Part shown: piece after piece, positions 32,290 through 44,214 of the stretch
Position numbering within the stretch: the first letter of the stretch is position 1
Layout of the letters: each line of letters begins with the position of its first letter
Assembly (NCBI GenBank): GCA_022577435.1
Contig: JAKOON010000059.1
Location: 110,001-174,000, forward strand
DNA length: 64,000 nt
Origin: Embiotoca jacksoni
Lineage: Eukaryota; Chordata; Actinopteri; Embiotocidae
Reading direction: 5' to 3'
Made by a program: the position numbers and the translations under genes
The notes under the pieces: generated by a model
What the model saw: the letters and a program-made list of their open reading frames with translations, nothing else
Told to the model about the DNA's origin: nothing
Databases searched by the model: none

Positions 32290-32620
32290 TCTGACGGTGA
32301 AGCTCCGCCCCTCTTCGAAACGTGAACGTCACTCAGAAACACGTCGCCCGGCTCGTCGCTTCATCGCCGGAGACTTTCTGAAGCGTTTCAAGAGTCTCTG
32401 TTGACGAGTTGGACCCCAAAATCGGATGTTTTCTGTGACCTTTATGGCCCTCAGGCACCGCTGCTTTAAAAACAGCCGTGATTCTGTTGTGGAAATCACT
32501 GCATAGGCTCAGGAACGCTCAGCTGTGAGCAGGTGTGTTGAATATTTTCTGTTTCCCAAATATTTGACCCAAAATGTGATGTTTCTCTTCTCCCGTTTCA
32601 TCACAAATTAGTAGTTTTCC
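32290..32620. mobile_element. Composite of mariner and Tc1 fragments
   Basis: 32295-32410 is the reverse complement of the mariner relic at 35225-35330 (GCTCCGCCCCTCTT, CGGCTCGTCGCTTCATCG). 32425-32600 is a + copy of the Tc1 piece (GATGTTTTCTGTGACC, GTGGAAATCACTGCATAGGC). Two unrelated relics are thus joined. Confidence 0.6.
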
Positions 32621-33280
32621 TTTTGATCGACCCTCGTACCATCTAACTACCACTCAGATCGCCAACCTTCGCCAAATACGGTTTAGTGTATATAAACGTC
32701 AGATCTACGTGAACAGAACCGACTGGACTGTTACGGGATGGATGTGATTTAAGAGGTCGACCGTGAGAAAAAGCAGCAGGACGTTAACATCACAGACAGA
32801 CAGGGAGAGCAGTCGTCATTCAGCTCCCTGAGGTGGGTCAGACTCCGTGGATCAGCTCTGACCCGACTCGACGCTCCCTCGGGTCCAATCGCTCAATCGG
32901 TGGGAAATCTGTGCCGGAGCATCAGAGCTCATCCACCTTGTGGAGACAAGAACAGACAGATTCGTCAGGGGACGGAGATTCGTCCACCTCAGGAGGCCTC
33001 GACTCCCCACTTCTTTGTGCAAGAGATTTCAGGTGCAACTAAAATGAACTAGGACAGCGTTTAAAAAAATAGTTTTTCCGATTCAAATTAATCTTCACTT
33101 GAATAATCTGATATCGATGCATAACATCTTCAGACCGGTCTTTAAATATGTGCGCTTTACAGTCTAAGACTTTAACCACATTAATCTCACATGATCAGAC
33201 ACCTAGCGTAACGAGATCTTAGGGATAACAAACATGGCGGCAGCTGTATCACTGATGGGACCAGCAAGTTAAAAATGATG
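32621..33280. other. No gene identified
   Basis: An open frame at 32833-33042 (Ser/Thr/Asp-rich) has no recognisable domain or good splice context and is not called. Confidence 0.35.
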
Positions 33281-33281
33281 G

Positions 33282-33641
33282 TATATAAAAGTGTTCGTAT
33301 CCTTCAGGTCTGTAACATGGTTCTGATCCAGAAGTGTCTTCAGCTGCAATACCAGCGAGTGCCACTAGAGGTCGTCTCCAAAAAGCCTCCGGCTCCATAG
33401 ACTCCCATTCAACTTCTCTCATCAAATCCAAAGTGAATCAAATGTGTCCATCAGTTATCTCGGTGTTGTTAGCTAAAGTCACTCCTTCTTATTAGTTTTC
33501 TGGAGGTCCATCTGAAAATAATCCCTCATTCATTAGAAAAGAAGATTCAAGAAGACCTGTTTTTGGGGGCGTGTCTGTTTGATTGACAGGCCTGTGGTGC
33601 AGTCAGGTTACAGCTATCAGTGGGCGGGACGTAGTATCGTC
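33282..33641 (+). mobile_element. Dispersed repeat copy 6, right-truncated
   Basis: Begins at TATATAAAAGTGTTCGTA, keeps the core and the GATTGACAGGCCTGTGG block, and stops at GTAGTATCGTCAG. Confidence 0.92.
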
Positions 33642-33838
33642 AGTCAGAGCCTGCAGAGCTTCTGCTCACGTGCACGGAAACAAACAACCTCACTTCATCT
33701 CACTCAGGACGACCAGTCAAACCACAATGAGCTCCCTCAACAGCCGGTCCCCAGGGGCATGATGGGTAAATCTCACAACATTATGTCTCTCTATTGACTA
33801 GTGGAGTGCACTCCGGGGACTATCGACACAGACCTATT

Positions 33839-33845
33839 ACACACA

Positions 33846-33896
<51 letters not shown>

Positions 33897-33905
33897 ACAC
33901 ACACA
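33839..33905. repeat. (CA)n microsatellite
   Basis: Interrupted CA array. Confidence 0.95.
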
Positions 33906-34211
33906 GAGTTGATCACATGAAACATGCTCACACAAGGGACTGCGACTCGTATTCACACACATATTTTATTTGTTTAGATTGAAAACAACATCTCTCAGAG
34001 TCGAACCGCCAAAACTTTACCAATCAAACTGTCATCACTTCAATCAACTGCTTTCAGCTTCTACTGACGTCTCCTTGTTGAAATAGTTTTCACTTCACCA
34101 AACTCAAAATGTCGCTGCTTCATTAAAAAAAAATCCTCAAAATCCACCCAGTTTCCTGAAACATCTTTACTTTAAGCTGCGTAAAACCCAAAGTACAAAG
34201 AGGCAGACACT

Positions 34212-34213
<2 letters not shown>

Positions 34214-34268
<55 letters not shown>

Positions 34269-34422
34269 AAACTGCCTCCTGTTTGATCGCACAGCTCAAC
34301 TCACAGTGACATGAAAAGAAAAAGAAGAAATGTGAAGAGAAAACAGTGTTTTTAGGCCAGTCTAGTTAAGACCTCGCTGTCCCAGTTGAACAGAATATAG
34401 AGCTCACGCTTAGAGATGAAAG

Positions 34423-34497
<75 letters not shown>
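34214..34497. repeat. Inverted pair of (CA)n and (GT)n arrays
   Basis: (CA) at 34214-34265 and (GT) at 34424-34497 are complementary, separated by about 158 bp. Confidence 0.95.
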
Positions 34498-34499
<2 letters not shown>

Positions 34500-34855
34500 G
34501 TACACTCAGCAGTAGGTCTGTCTCTCTGGGACGGATCTCACTCGGAGCGACGGCGTTGAATGAATCTGCGTTTGGCGACTGAGTCTCCGTCCAGGATGTG
34601 AGGATGTGAGGAGAGCAGCCGATTGGTCAGTTAAAGTCACAGTTTGGTACATTTACATCACATTTAGAGGCGGAATCATTCAAATAAAGCAAAACGCAAA
34701 CCGCCACAGATCGATCGGGAAACCTTTGAAAACGTATTGATCACTGAACGCAGCTTCTGGAACCTAAAATCTGGATAAAAAAATAAATCTTAATTTTGTC
34801 GTTTTATTACCGTCGAACACGTCCTGTGGATGTTTTTTTTTCCTTTCTTTCAGTT

Positions 34856-35131
34856 TGCCTACGATACCGCCACGCTGCGGGCTCAGCGTACCGTCCTGGT
34901 TGGACTTCATGAATCCGCCCCCTGCTGTCCAACAAGTGGCAGAGTACCAGGCCGTGTTTGCTGCCACGAGATTACCCTGCGGGAGTCCTTTGGGCCGATG
35001 TGCTGCTGGCAGGCCAACAGAGCGTTTACACCATCCAGAGCTGCACCTCTGCTTCCAGATGCCGGAGTCATCGAGGGCTCCACGACGCGTTCAAGGACGC
35101 TTTGGCGGCCAATGACGGCATGACAAAAGTG
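34856..35131 (+). other. Exon-like open stretch of unknown origin
   Basis: Preceded by a textbook acceptor (T-run, then CCTTTCTTTCAG at 34844-34855). Two + frames are open right through and a third from 34958, with GC-rich codon-like composition. One frame reads SWLDFMNPPPAVQQVAEYQA. GT words near 35131 and 35139 could be donors. I do not recognise the protein; it could be an orphan exon of an unseen gene or an old retroelement piece. Confidence 0.3.
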
Positions 35132-35169
35132 GTAACCGGTGATAAAAAGATGTCAAGAAAAAGCAGGGT

Positions 35170-36200
35170 AATCAATCAATCAATCAATAAACAGCAATTA
35201 CAGAGCAGGAGGAAGCAACAAGCTTGGAAACGGTCAACAGAGATCTTTGAAACGCCGATGAAGCGACGAGCCGGGCGAGGTGTTTCTGAGTGGCGTTTAA
35301 CGTTTCAAAGAGGGGCGGAGCTTCACCGTCCGAGACTGAAGAAGAAGGCGCGTCAGGTCAGGAGACACCAGCTGGGTTGTCTTTGTGTCACCGTGAATTC
35401 GTCCCCCAGAGTCAGACTGTCAACACCGAGTTCCACCGGGACCTTCTGAGGGAAAACAGTCGCTGCAAACCATCTGAACTGTGGCGTCATGGTGACAACG
35501 TTCTCCAACATGACAACACGCCCGCACAGCAGCGCGTTGAAAACAGGAAGATTTACTGTTCCTTAAAATCTGATGTTTCTCTGCTCAAGTTTGCACAAAT
35601 CCGATGGCCGTCGCCAACGACTTCGTCGCCCGGGGTCAGACGGTCATCGCTCCCAGTTTGCAGCTCCACAGTGCACCGCCCCGTCACCAAGAGAGAGAGA
35701 CGGAAACTCAGGTGACCGAGTTAGGGCTGGATTTTCTCTAATGACATGCGATCAAATGAGTCCTCTTCCACTTCTGGAGGAGCCCTCAGTCGCGAGATCT
35801 GAGTGCGTCCTCATTTATATCTCCGTCTTTTTGCTTTTAATCTTGTTCTTCAAACCCTCGGAGGAGCTCCGGCCGCCTCTCCGTGTCCGTTACTTTTCTT
35901 CTCTTTCTGCAGAAACCTTGAACCTTGTTCAACTGTGACGCTCTGAGGCGCCTGAAGGAAAACACCTGAACTGTGGCGTCACTGCAAAATGGTTCCCCAA
36001 CATGAAAACAGTCCCGTTTCTGGCCTGTAACCACACAATCGTTGCTCCTCAACCAGATTCGGATCCATGCGACTTCTTTCTGTTCCCCAAAAATGAAGTT
36101 CGAGCTGAAGGGTGGTCGTTTCGATGCCATGGAGGAGACCTGAGTAAATCTGGATCTGGGATTATTCGAGGTTATCTTGATAGCACTCGCAGCCCAAAAC
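35170..36200 (+). pseudogene. Mariner-type transposase relic, split
   Basis: 35388-35530 reads HREFVPQSQTVNTEFHRDLL, then KPSELWRHGDNVLQHDNTPA, covering the second catalytic Asp region (HHDNAP type). 36029-36110 reads TIVAPQPDSDPCDFFLFPK, the third catalytic Asp region (PDLAPCDFFLFPK type). Some 400 bp of foreign or decayed sequence lie between them. This is clearly a mariner-family transposase in order, disrupted by frameshifts. Confidence 0.75.
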
Positions 36201-36700
36201 ACGAGTACTTATGAAGTACCGGACGCCTAAAGAGAAGCTTAAGGATGCAGCAATGCGTGTCGAGCTCAAGCGAAGCGCGAGCCTTTAAACTGTCGGCGTA
36301 GACGGCCGTGAGACGTTCAACAGAAACACATCTGTTCTGTCGGACGGCTGGAAAGCGAGTCGGGAAGACGCGAGCTGTTTTCCGTTTTTCTCCATCCTCT
36401 CCTGCTAAACTCTGCCTCAGCCCTCTGGCCATCTTAGCTTAGCTCTGCTAGAGCCATTTATAGCCTCTTCCACACACCTGAGAGAGAGTGTACGTCAGGT
36501 TATCAGATGGAGGACCTACTAAAGACACAAGCTCTTTACTGACCTGATGAGGTGAGGAGGTGACGAGTTGAGGTGAGCGGGGATCAGAGAGTTTACATCC
36601 AAGGAGGATAAAGACGGCAGAGAGAAGAGGAAGCTAATAAAGGATGAATGCTTTAGGAAAACAGGAAGATGTTGCTTCTATGAAATTGTTACTGTTTTTT
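36201..36700. other. No gene seen
   Basis: Unique DNA. The open frame on the reverse strand (36172-36432) has no recognisable domain. Confidence 0.4.
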
Positions 36701-36704
36701 TTTA

Positions 36705-36922
36705 TTTGATGGCAGCAACACGTCTCAAAAAAGTTGGGACAGGTTTACGTTTACCACCGTTTCACATCGCTTTTTTCTTTTAACAACACTCTCCAAACGT
36801 TTGGGAACTGTCTTTGGTCTAATTGTGATTAAATATGGGTTTATGAGATTTGCAAATCATTGCATTCGGTTTTAATTTACATTTTACACTGAGTCCCAAC
36901 TTTTGGGGAAACGAGGTTATAC
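36705..36922. mobile_element. Tc1/mariner terminal fragments, rearranged
   Basis: 36711-36810 is the reverse complement of the 3' end of a teleost Tc1-type transposase and its terminal sequence (CAACACGTCTCAAAAAAGTT, GGGACAGG). 36845-36905 is the terminal region in + orientation (GATTTGCAAATCATTGCATT, then TTTACATTTTACAC and GTCCCAACTT). The two ends face each other with the middle missing. Confidence 0.65.
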
Positions 36923-38555
36923 ATTATCACCAAGATAATTCAATGTCCCATCTGAAGCTGAGATTTAACTTATTAACAGTCCATTAAATCTTTTGAGCTT
37001 TTCCACTATGTTTATTATTGCAGTGATTTTTTTGGCAACCAAAACCTCAAAAATGCTTCAACTGTTTAAATGAGGGTGAAAAGTCAACATGCCAGTTGTT
37101 TTTTTCATTATTGTCATATTGATATCTTCCAATGTTGTGGTATCAAACACTCACATTTACAGAAATCAACATTTGTTTGCTGATGTGCATCTCATTAAAC
37201 TCTTTATATTTGTAAAGCAAAAACTAAATTTGTCTTCGATTCTCACTTGTTTGAGATTATTGTTACAGAAGCAGCAGAAAAGATGAAGAGTCAAGTTCAT
37301 TTATCTCTTTTTAACTTAACCTAACCTAAACTTAACTTAATTAAACTTGATCGGCAACTAAAATTTTATCTTTTGAAATCACCAGCGAATAAGGATCTAC
37401 TCGAGGAAATGACACAATGTTTTTTTTTGTGCGTAGTGTGGATGAAAGTCTGACCAGTTAAAGCTGCGACAGGTGTTTAAGGAGGTCAAGCAGAGCGGAG
37501 GAAGAGGGAAACTGGGTTATAGCAATTGACCCTCTTGCAAATGAGAGGTCGAAGGTCAAGCATAGTTGTGGGGTTAAATTAGCAGCAGGAGTAGGGGGTT
37601 ACACTTAAACATGCACTTTGCATAATTCAGTCTGGTTAAACTGCGGCTGTTGAGTCACTGACAAAGCAGGTGTTAAATGCTTCAGGTTTAAATGTCCTTA
37701 AGAAACTCTACTGCCTTCGGTCACTAAACCACTTTACTCTGCTCATCCATACAGCAAAGAGATGCTGTGCACTCCAATCCCTGTGATATTCAGTATGCCA
37801 GAACAAGATTTTATATTTTCCAATACATAGTTTGTGAATTGTAGTATGCCAAAAAAAAATAAAAGAAGCCAGGATGTCCTGCAATACTCGATTGAACCAC
37901 AGAGAGCGCTAATTTTCCTTTTACCTCAAATGTCGCACGGCGGATCGCGATGGATATGACCAAGAGGGTTGAAAGTTCACGATGGATTTGTTATGATGAA
38001 GTAGTGTGTCCCAATTGTACATAGTTTGTATAGGGGAGCTGCTGTATGTACTAAAAGTACAAAGAAAGGGCATGAAATTTAGTCTTGCGTAAGCGTCTCC
38101 AACCAGTAGATGGCGATGTACTCGGTAGATCGAGGAGCTCTAAAAAGGTTGGTAGGCCCACTTGGTCTTGAGCTTTTGCTGAAGTTTGCGGTAAAATCTG
38201 GACGTACCAGTCGGATTCAGTCAGGTTTGGTGTTTTGAAGCTAACTTCATCGGAAACAAGTTGTCGCACATGCACAGGGACAAACAACAGAGCGACTCCA
38301 TCGCTCAACATTAAAACCACCAAAGAGAATGAGATCCTGTAAATTCGCTGAAGTTACTGCGGCACCATAAACTGCCTCGTCTTTAATTTTAAGGATCAAT
38401 AACGGAACCGATCGGCTTCCTGTCAGGAGTTTCAGCCGCGACACAGTCAGGACCTCCAAGATGGCCTCCAGCAGGTGTTGCATCAGCTGAAAATCCTTCT
38501 GTTCTTTTCTGCCCTCCATCCCCCCACCCCTCTCTACAAAGAGGGCGGGGCTACC
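36923..38555. other. No gene seen
   Basis: AT-rich unique DNA. Short open frames near 38051-38567 on the reverse strand lack domains. Confidence 0.4.
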
Positions 38556-38559
38556 TAAT

Positions 38560-38795
38560 GAGATCACCGCTGGCTAATCAGCAGGGAGGCTTGCCATTGA
38601 CCGGGAGCCCGGGGAGGCCGGCCCATGGCGGCAGGTTGGCATGACAACAATGCTGATTGACACTGACAGGTCATTGCTATACATAATGGGATTACATGGA
38701 GGGACGGGGCGAGGGAGGCTTTGTCGGAGCAGAGAGAGTGAATAGTATGTGTCACCGAGCGCCGGTTCCTCCGTGTTGGGGTCATCGGTGTCCAC
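38560..38795. other. Candidate conserved non-coding element
   Basis: Balanced, non-repetitive, with CTGGCTAATCAGCAGGG, CAATGCTGATTGACAC and TCATTGCTATACATAATGGG, dense in homeodomain/TALE-like words (TGATTGACA is Pbx/Meis-like). The open frames are on the reverse strand and overlap one another. Composition only. Confidence 0.3.
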
Positions 38796-39535
38796 GGTTT
38801 TACAACATGTCGGCCACATTCCCGCCGCCGCTGAAAGAGGACCACGATTGTCCCGAGTGCTTCTCAGCAGAGTGACGGGAACGCAGAGTCCGAGACAGAT
38901 CCCGTAACACCCCACAGACCGGATCGCTACTGAAACTGAGATCAGAGTGCCGTTTGGATCGAGAGTGAAATATTAGTTGGTTTGTTCCTTTGTTGATGTA
39001 ATGGTGACCTTTTGAAGTATAATTTTTTTTTTGGGGTGCAGTGGTTCGCGATGGGTTCAAACCTCGTCCGCAGGTCTTTCCGTGCGGGATTTTCTGTTTC
39101 TCTCCGGGCACTCCGGCTTCCTCCCACCGTCCAAACACAAGCATGTCGGGTTAATTGGTGTTTCTGAATGGCCCGTAGGTGTTAGGTCTTTTTGCATTGG
39201 ACCTGTGAGGGACAGGTGAAAGCTGGCTGGGACAGCTACGGACTTTGGACTTTTCAGTTTGGTCTGAATCCAAAATAGCCAGAGCGTTTTGGACAACGGT
39301 CCGATTCAAATTTGGTCCGACATGATGTCCAACAGCAAGGACGCTATAATATTAATATGGTGGCAAAGAAATCTGTTCCTTCTTTTTTCTCCGTTCAAAC
39401 TGAAAAGGCCACCGCACGTAGAGATGTCAAGCAAAGTTTATTTATCCAAAATAGCAACATGAAACCAAAACTAGCCAAATAAAATTTTTACAACATAGAA
39501 AAAAACCACACACACCTCGATTAGGGCCAAAGACC
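38796..39535. other. No gene seen
   Basis: Overlapping open frames on both strands at 38800-39296 have no recognisable domain. Confidence 0.35.
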
Positions 39536-40106
39536 AACCATCAGTGATGTCATCAACCATCAGTGATGTCATCAACCATCAGTGATGTCATCGTTGGTTT
39601 GTGAACATTATGAATCCTCCAGTTCAGATTCTGTCCGTCACCATCTTTGTTAGTTTGGAGCGGTTTGGAGCAGGAAGTGACCATATTTGGACGAGCTGGG
39701 GGAGGAGCCAGCGGTGGATCTGACCGATCTGATCGGAAACCTGACGATACTACGTCCCGCCCACCGATAGCTGTAACCTGACTGCACCACAGGCCTGTCA
39801 ATCAAACAGACACGCCCCCAAAAACAGGTCTTCTTGAATCTTCTTTTCTCATGAATGAGGGATTATTTTCAGATGGACCTCCAGAAAACTAATAAGAAGG
39901 AGTGACTTTAGCTAACAACACCGAGATAACTGATGGACACATTTTATTCACTTTGGATTTGATGAGAGAAGTTGAATGGGAGTCTATGGAGCCGGAGGCT
40001 TTTTGGAGCCGACCTCTAGTGGCACTCGCTGGTATTGCAGCTGAAGACACTTTTGGATCGGAACCATTTTACAGACCTGAAGCTACGAACACTTTCATAC
40101 TTTGAA
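39536..40106 (-). mobile_element. Dispersed repeat copy 7, full length
   Basis: The reference copy. It begins with three tail units of ACCATCAGTGATGTCATCA, then CGTTGGTTTGTGAACATTAT, GACGAGCTGGGGGAGGAGCC, the GATTGACAGG complement and the core, and ends after CAGACCTGAAGCTACGAACA. Two short opposite open frames (39553-39801 minus, 39902-40105 plus) recur in other copies. Confidence 0.95.
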
Positions 40107-40190
40107 TATTTAATCTGTCATTGAAGGCATTAACGTACCAGATGTAGTTGTGTGAATATCGAAAAACATCCCGCTCACTTTTGAACAGCA

Positions 40191-40312
40191 CCAAAGCTCG
40201 TCCAAATGAGGTCACTTCTGGCTCTAAAAACCAAGATGGCGACAGAAAGAAGGCTTCAAAACGGCCATTCACAAACCGACAGGGGACGTCGCGGTGGGTT
40301 GACGGTTGACAC
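40191..40312 (+). mobile_element. Diverged fragment of the dispersed repeat
   Basis: CTCGTCCAAATGAGGTCACT, AAGATGGCGACAGA and CATTCACAAACCGACAGGGG match the right third of the element in the opposite orientation to the adjacent copy 7. Confidence 0.6.
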
Positions 40313-40619
40313 GGACTCGTTCAGTCGACCACGAGCTGCTCAGAGCCCATGATACGGCCTGAGTCGTTTTCTATACATTAAAATACATTCTGTCTATGAA
40401 GAGGTCAACAAAATCCAAACACGAGATGAGAAACCATCACTAACAATGGGAGGTTCTGGTATTTTAAGTTGCTTCCAAACTGCAACAAGAAAAGAACAAA
40501 GTAAATAAACTCATTCGGTGTCGCTGACTGTCCTGACCCGGTTTGTCCTCCTGCTGAGGGTTACGGGCTGTTTGGGGGGATGTGACCCAGGGAGGTGAGA
40601 GACAGCAGACAGGGCTAGT

Positions 40620-40623
<4 letters not shown>

Positions 40624-40709
<86 letters not shown>
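40624..40709. repeat. (CA)n microsatellite
   Basis: About 43 dinucleotides with one CG interruption. Confidence 0.95.
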
Positions 40710-40712
<3 letters not shown>

Positions 40713-41012
40713 GGCCGAGCAGCCAGCAGGACTGTCTGAGTGCTACCAGACTGACTGTCATGTCAGCGCTTGCAGCTCTGCCATGAATCAGCAGCACAGA
40801 GACGAAGAGATACGGAGAAGGACAAAAAGAGATGAACCCGAGGAGATGGGGAAACACGGAGAGATAAACAGTGCACGAAGAGAGATTTATATCACGGATC
40901 TGAAATATTACCGGAGCTTTCCGTGTCACGGGACGCGTGACAATTCTCATCGGTGGTCGGCGGTCTTTTCATGTCACCTCGTACTGACCGCAGACTTCTC
41001 GGTTTGAAAAGT
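40710..41012. other. No gene identified
   Basis: Open frame of mixed composition without a recognisable domain. Balanced sequence that could be regulatory. Confidence 0.25.
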
Positions 41013-41310
41013 TAAGTCAATGCAAAAGTGCCTTAAAGTGCAGTACCACTGAAGGCCACTAGAGGCTGGCTCCAAAAAAAAATCTCTGGTTCCAATAGAC
41101 TCCCATTGAACTTCTCTCCTTGAAATATAAAAGTCAGTAAACATTTTCCACCAGTCATCATGGTGTCATTAGATAAACTCCTGCTGGAAATAACACCGAC
41201 ATTCATTAGATATTCGGACTCAAACACAGATATGTTTGGGGGGGCAGGGTTGTTTGATTGACATGCCTGGGTTGCAGTCAGGTTTTGTGGGCGGGGCATA
41301 GTGTCCTCGG
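41013..41310 (+). mobile_element. Dispersed repeat copy 8, old and diverged
   Basis: Same block order (GGCCACTAGAGGCTGGCTCC, TAGACTCCCATTGAACTTC, GTTTGATTGACATGCCTGGG, GTGGGCGGGGCATAGTGTCC) but with many substitutions and small gaps, so older than the other copies. Confidence 0.8.
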
Positions 41311-42973
41311 GATGTCATGCTGTGTTCAAATGGGACTTTGTGTTTACCGTGTACACGAGAAGAGTCCGTATGAGCGGCGCCCTCTTGTGGTTTTCACGAC
41401 TTTGGAACTATAACATTTTCTTTAAACCTCGACTTCAAGAGTCGTGATGTGTTTGCGCCTGAGAGGCCATGGAAAGGCATTTTTCGTTGGATGTTAGGCT
41501 AATTTATTGTAATTTTTAGTCACGTAGAGTTTGTCTTCGTAACTTAGATAATCGCCTACGTCTGAGGAAAACGTTGATCTTCCCAACGGCCTCATCTTTT
41601 CCCCCTGTCTCTTTGTATTTCCTGCATTACGTTACCCCCACTGTTAGCCTCTGTGGCTTCTAGACGCCCGTTCATGTTGCAGTTGCTTAGCAACAGTGTT
41701 TTTTCAACTACTGAAACGCCGAGCACACGGCGCACCACGACTTCCCGTGTCGTAACCACGAGCTCACGAGGTCCATTTGAACGCGACTTCGGTCGGACCC
41801 TCGGCTCGTCCAAATGTGGTCACTCTCCACGTAGCATCAGCGCCGACTCGTGTGGAACCTCGACGGCGGTGATACCAAAAAAAATGACCTGGTACCAAAA
41901 CCTATGAACAAACTTGTGCCCGATGGAGCACAAAAAAAAAAGAAAGAAAAAGAAGTCAAGTCAAGTTGATCATTTGTTCTGGAGAGAAACGTTGGATTAG
42001 CACAGATTTCCTGTCCAATAAATTTGTGCAACACTTTACTTCGTGACTAAATGCCTGCAGAATCGACAGCTCGAGACTGCGACCTAAACACCAGCCCTGT
42101 TTAGCGTTGTCACGGCGACGGGGCGTTAGCGCACCGACATTAGCGTGTAACTCGGTGCATCTCTGCAGACTGTGGACTGTGTCCGACATGAATAATTAAA
42201 CTTTAAGGTTCTGTGTGTGTGTGAAACGAGGCCCGAGAGATTTTGCAGAAAGAAAAAAGATGGAGTTCAAGTAAACAGGAAGTGAATGGTGCAAGAAAGA
42301 AAAAGGAAAAAGGGGAATTTAGAAGAATTACGGATGAGAAATGGTGGGAGTAAAATAAAAATAAAAAAAGAGGAAACATGGAGGGAAATAGAGGAGAAAG
42401 GAGAGAAGAGATGAGAAGAGGAAAGGAGGTAAAACAAGCCTCAAACCTAATTACACAGATTAATGTGGCGTGGAGAGAGCAGTTACCCAAATGGACTAAA
42501 GAGGGAGGGAAAGGGGGAGAGAGACTATTACACTGCATGATGCTGCCGACTCTAATGTTAACTCTCTCTGTCTTTCAGCCTCTCTCACTCATCCTCGTTA
42601 GACAGCATGTGTCAGCACAATACTTCATCCCCTCTCTCACTTTCTCTCACTTCTTATTTCGTTACCTTCTCAGCTCAATTCACTGGGTTTTATTGGAATA
42701 AAGTACAGTTCAATGTGTAAAAAGTGGCTGAGCAGAATAACACTTCATGGAAAAAAAGACTGAAACTGTCCTGAGTGGGCAGATTCTCAGAGTGACCTTT
42801 TAAGGAGGAATTAAGTGGAAAATAATAAAGATAAATCACTGACTTTACCTGGAAAAAATAAAAGATGAAATGAATCCAGAAAGTTCTGTTAGATTGATGA
42901 GTTATCTCCACCGTCCTCGTTTCACCATTTTTTTTAAAAAGAACTTTCAAACTCTATGTTTCGAAAAAGTAAA
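41311..42973. other. No gene seen
   Basis: Unique DNA with a purine-rich part (42230-42430). No coding evidence on either strand. Confidence 0.4.
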
Positions 42974-43432
42974 AATCACAGATTTTGTCCGTCGCCATGC
43001 TCTGTGACCATATTTGGGCGAGCTGGGGGAGGAGCCACCGGTGGATCTGACTGACAATACTACATCCCGCCCACTATCAATATAGCTGTAACCTGACTGC
43101 ACCACAGGCCTGTCAATCAAACAGACACGCCCCCAAAAACAGGTCTTCTTGAATCTTCTTTTCTAATGAATGAGGGATTATTTTCAGATGGACCTCCAGA
43201 AAACTAATAAGAAGGAGTGACTTTAGCTAACAACACCGAGATAACTGATGGACACATTTTATTCACTTTGGATTTGATGAGAGAAGTTGAATGGGAGTCT
43301 ATGGAGCCGGAGGCTTTTTGGAGCCGACCTCTAGTGGCACTTGCTGGTATTGCAGCTGAAGACACTTCTGGATCAGAACCATTTTACAGACCTGAAGCTA
43401 CGAACTCTTTTATACACAGACTCTGGATAGAA
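42974..43432 (-). mobile_element. Dispersed repeat copy 9
   Basis: Lacks the tail units; begins at GTCCGTCGCCATGC and runs to the end of the core (GCTACGAACTCTTTTATACA). The core is nearly identical to copy 7. Confidence 0.93.
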
Positions 43433-43860
43433 CATGAGAAGAGCTGAATTCCAGAATTAAAATGCAGCACTTAGGAATGAGATCGTACAGAGGCGTGAAT
43501 TGAGATTTTAATACAATTAATTGTGCAGCTTTTATTTGAGATGTTTTGATTCAGTCACACGGTCCCATCAGGACCAACGAGCCCAAACATCCTTTCACAG
43601 AGAATCTTCAGCCACAAGAAGGACGAGCAGTCCTGCAACAGATGATTGAACGCCACAGAGTCCTGATCTCAACATCGTGGAGGAGATCGAAGAGACTGCG
43701 GCACGTTTACGATGAATAACCATCCTGCACCGAGGAGAGCTGCACAGTTTAATTTTATTTATAAAAATCGAAAGGGGTTCAACAAACAAAAGCCTGTCTC
43801 CCTCCGTCTGCTGTCCAACTTTTCATTCTTCATTTCATTTTACTGCCATTACCTAACCTC
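43433..43860. other. Possible Tc1-type C-terminal fragment
   Basis: Around 43640-43690 one frame reads TESPDLNIVEEIEETAARLR, like the SPDLNIIE segment holding the third acidic catalytic residue of Tc1-type transposases. Too short to be sure. Confidence 0.35.
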
Positions 43861-44124
<264 letters not shown>

Positions 44125-44214
44125 CTTTAATTCATGGGAACCGGGGGTTGTGGGACGTTTGGGGGAAGGGGGTGAGGGGGGGGGGGGTAGAGGACGCTGA
44201 CATGCATCAGAGCG

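Noticed and set aside
32833..33042. Ser/Thr-rich frame as a possible exon
   Set aside because: No recognisable domain and no convincing splice pair.
39902..40105. Recurrent frame beginning MTLANNTEITDGH as a gene
   Set aside because: It occurs in many copies of the dispersed repeat; no domain recognised and the identity is explained by recent amplification.
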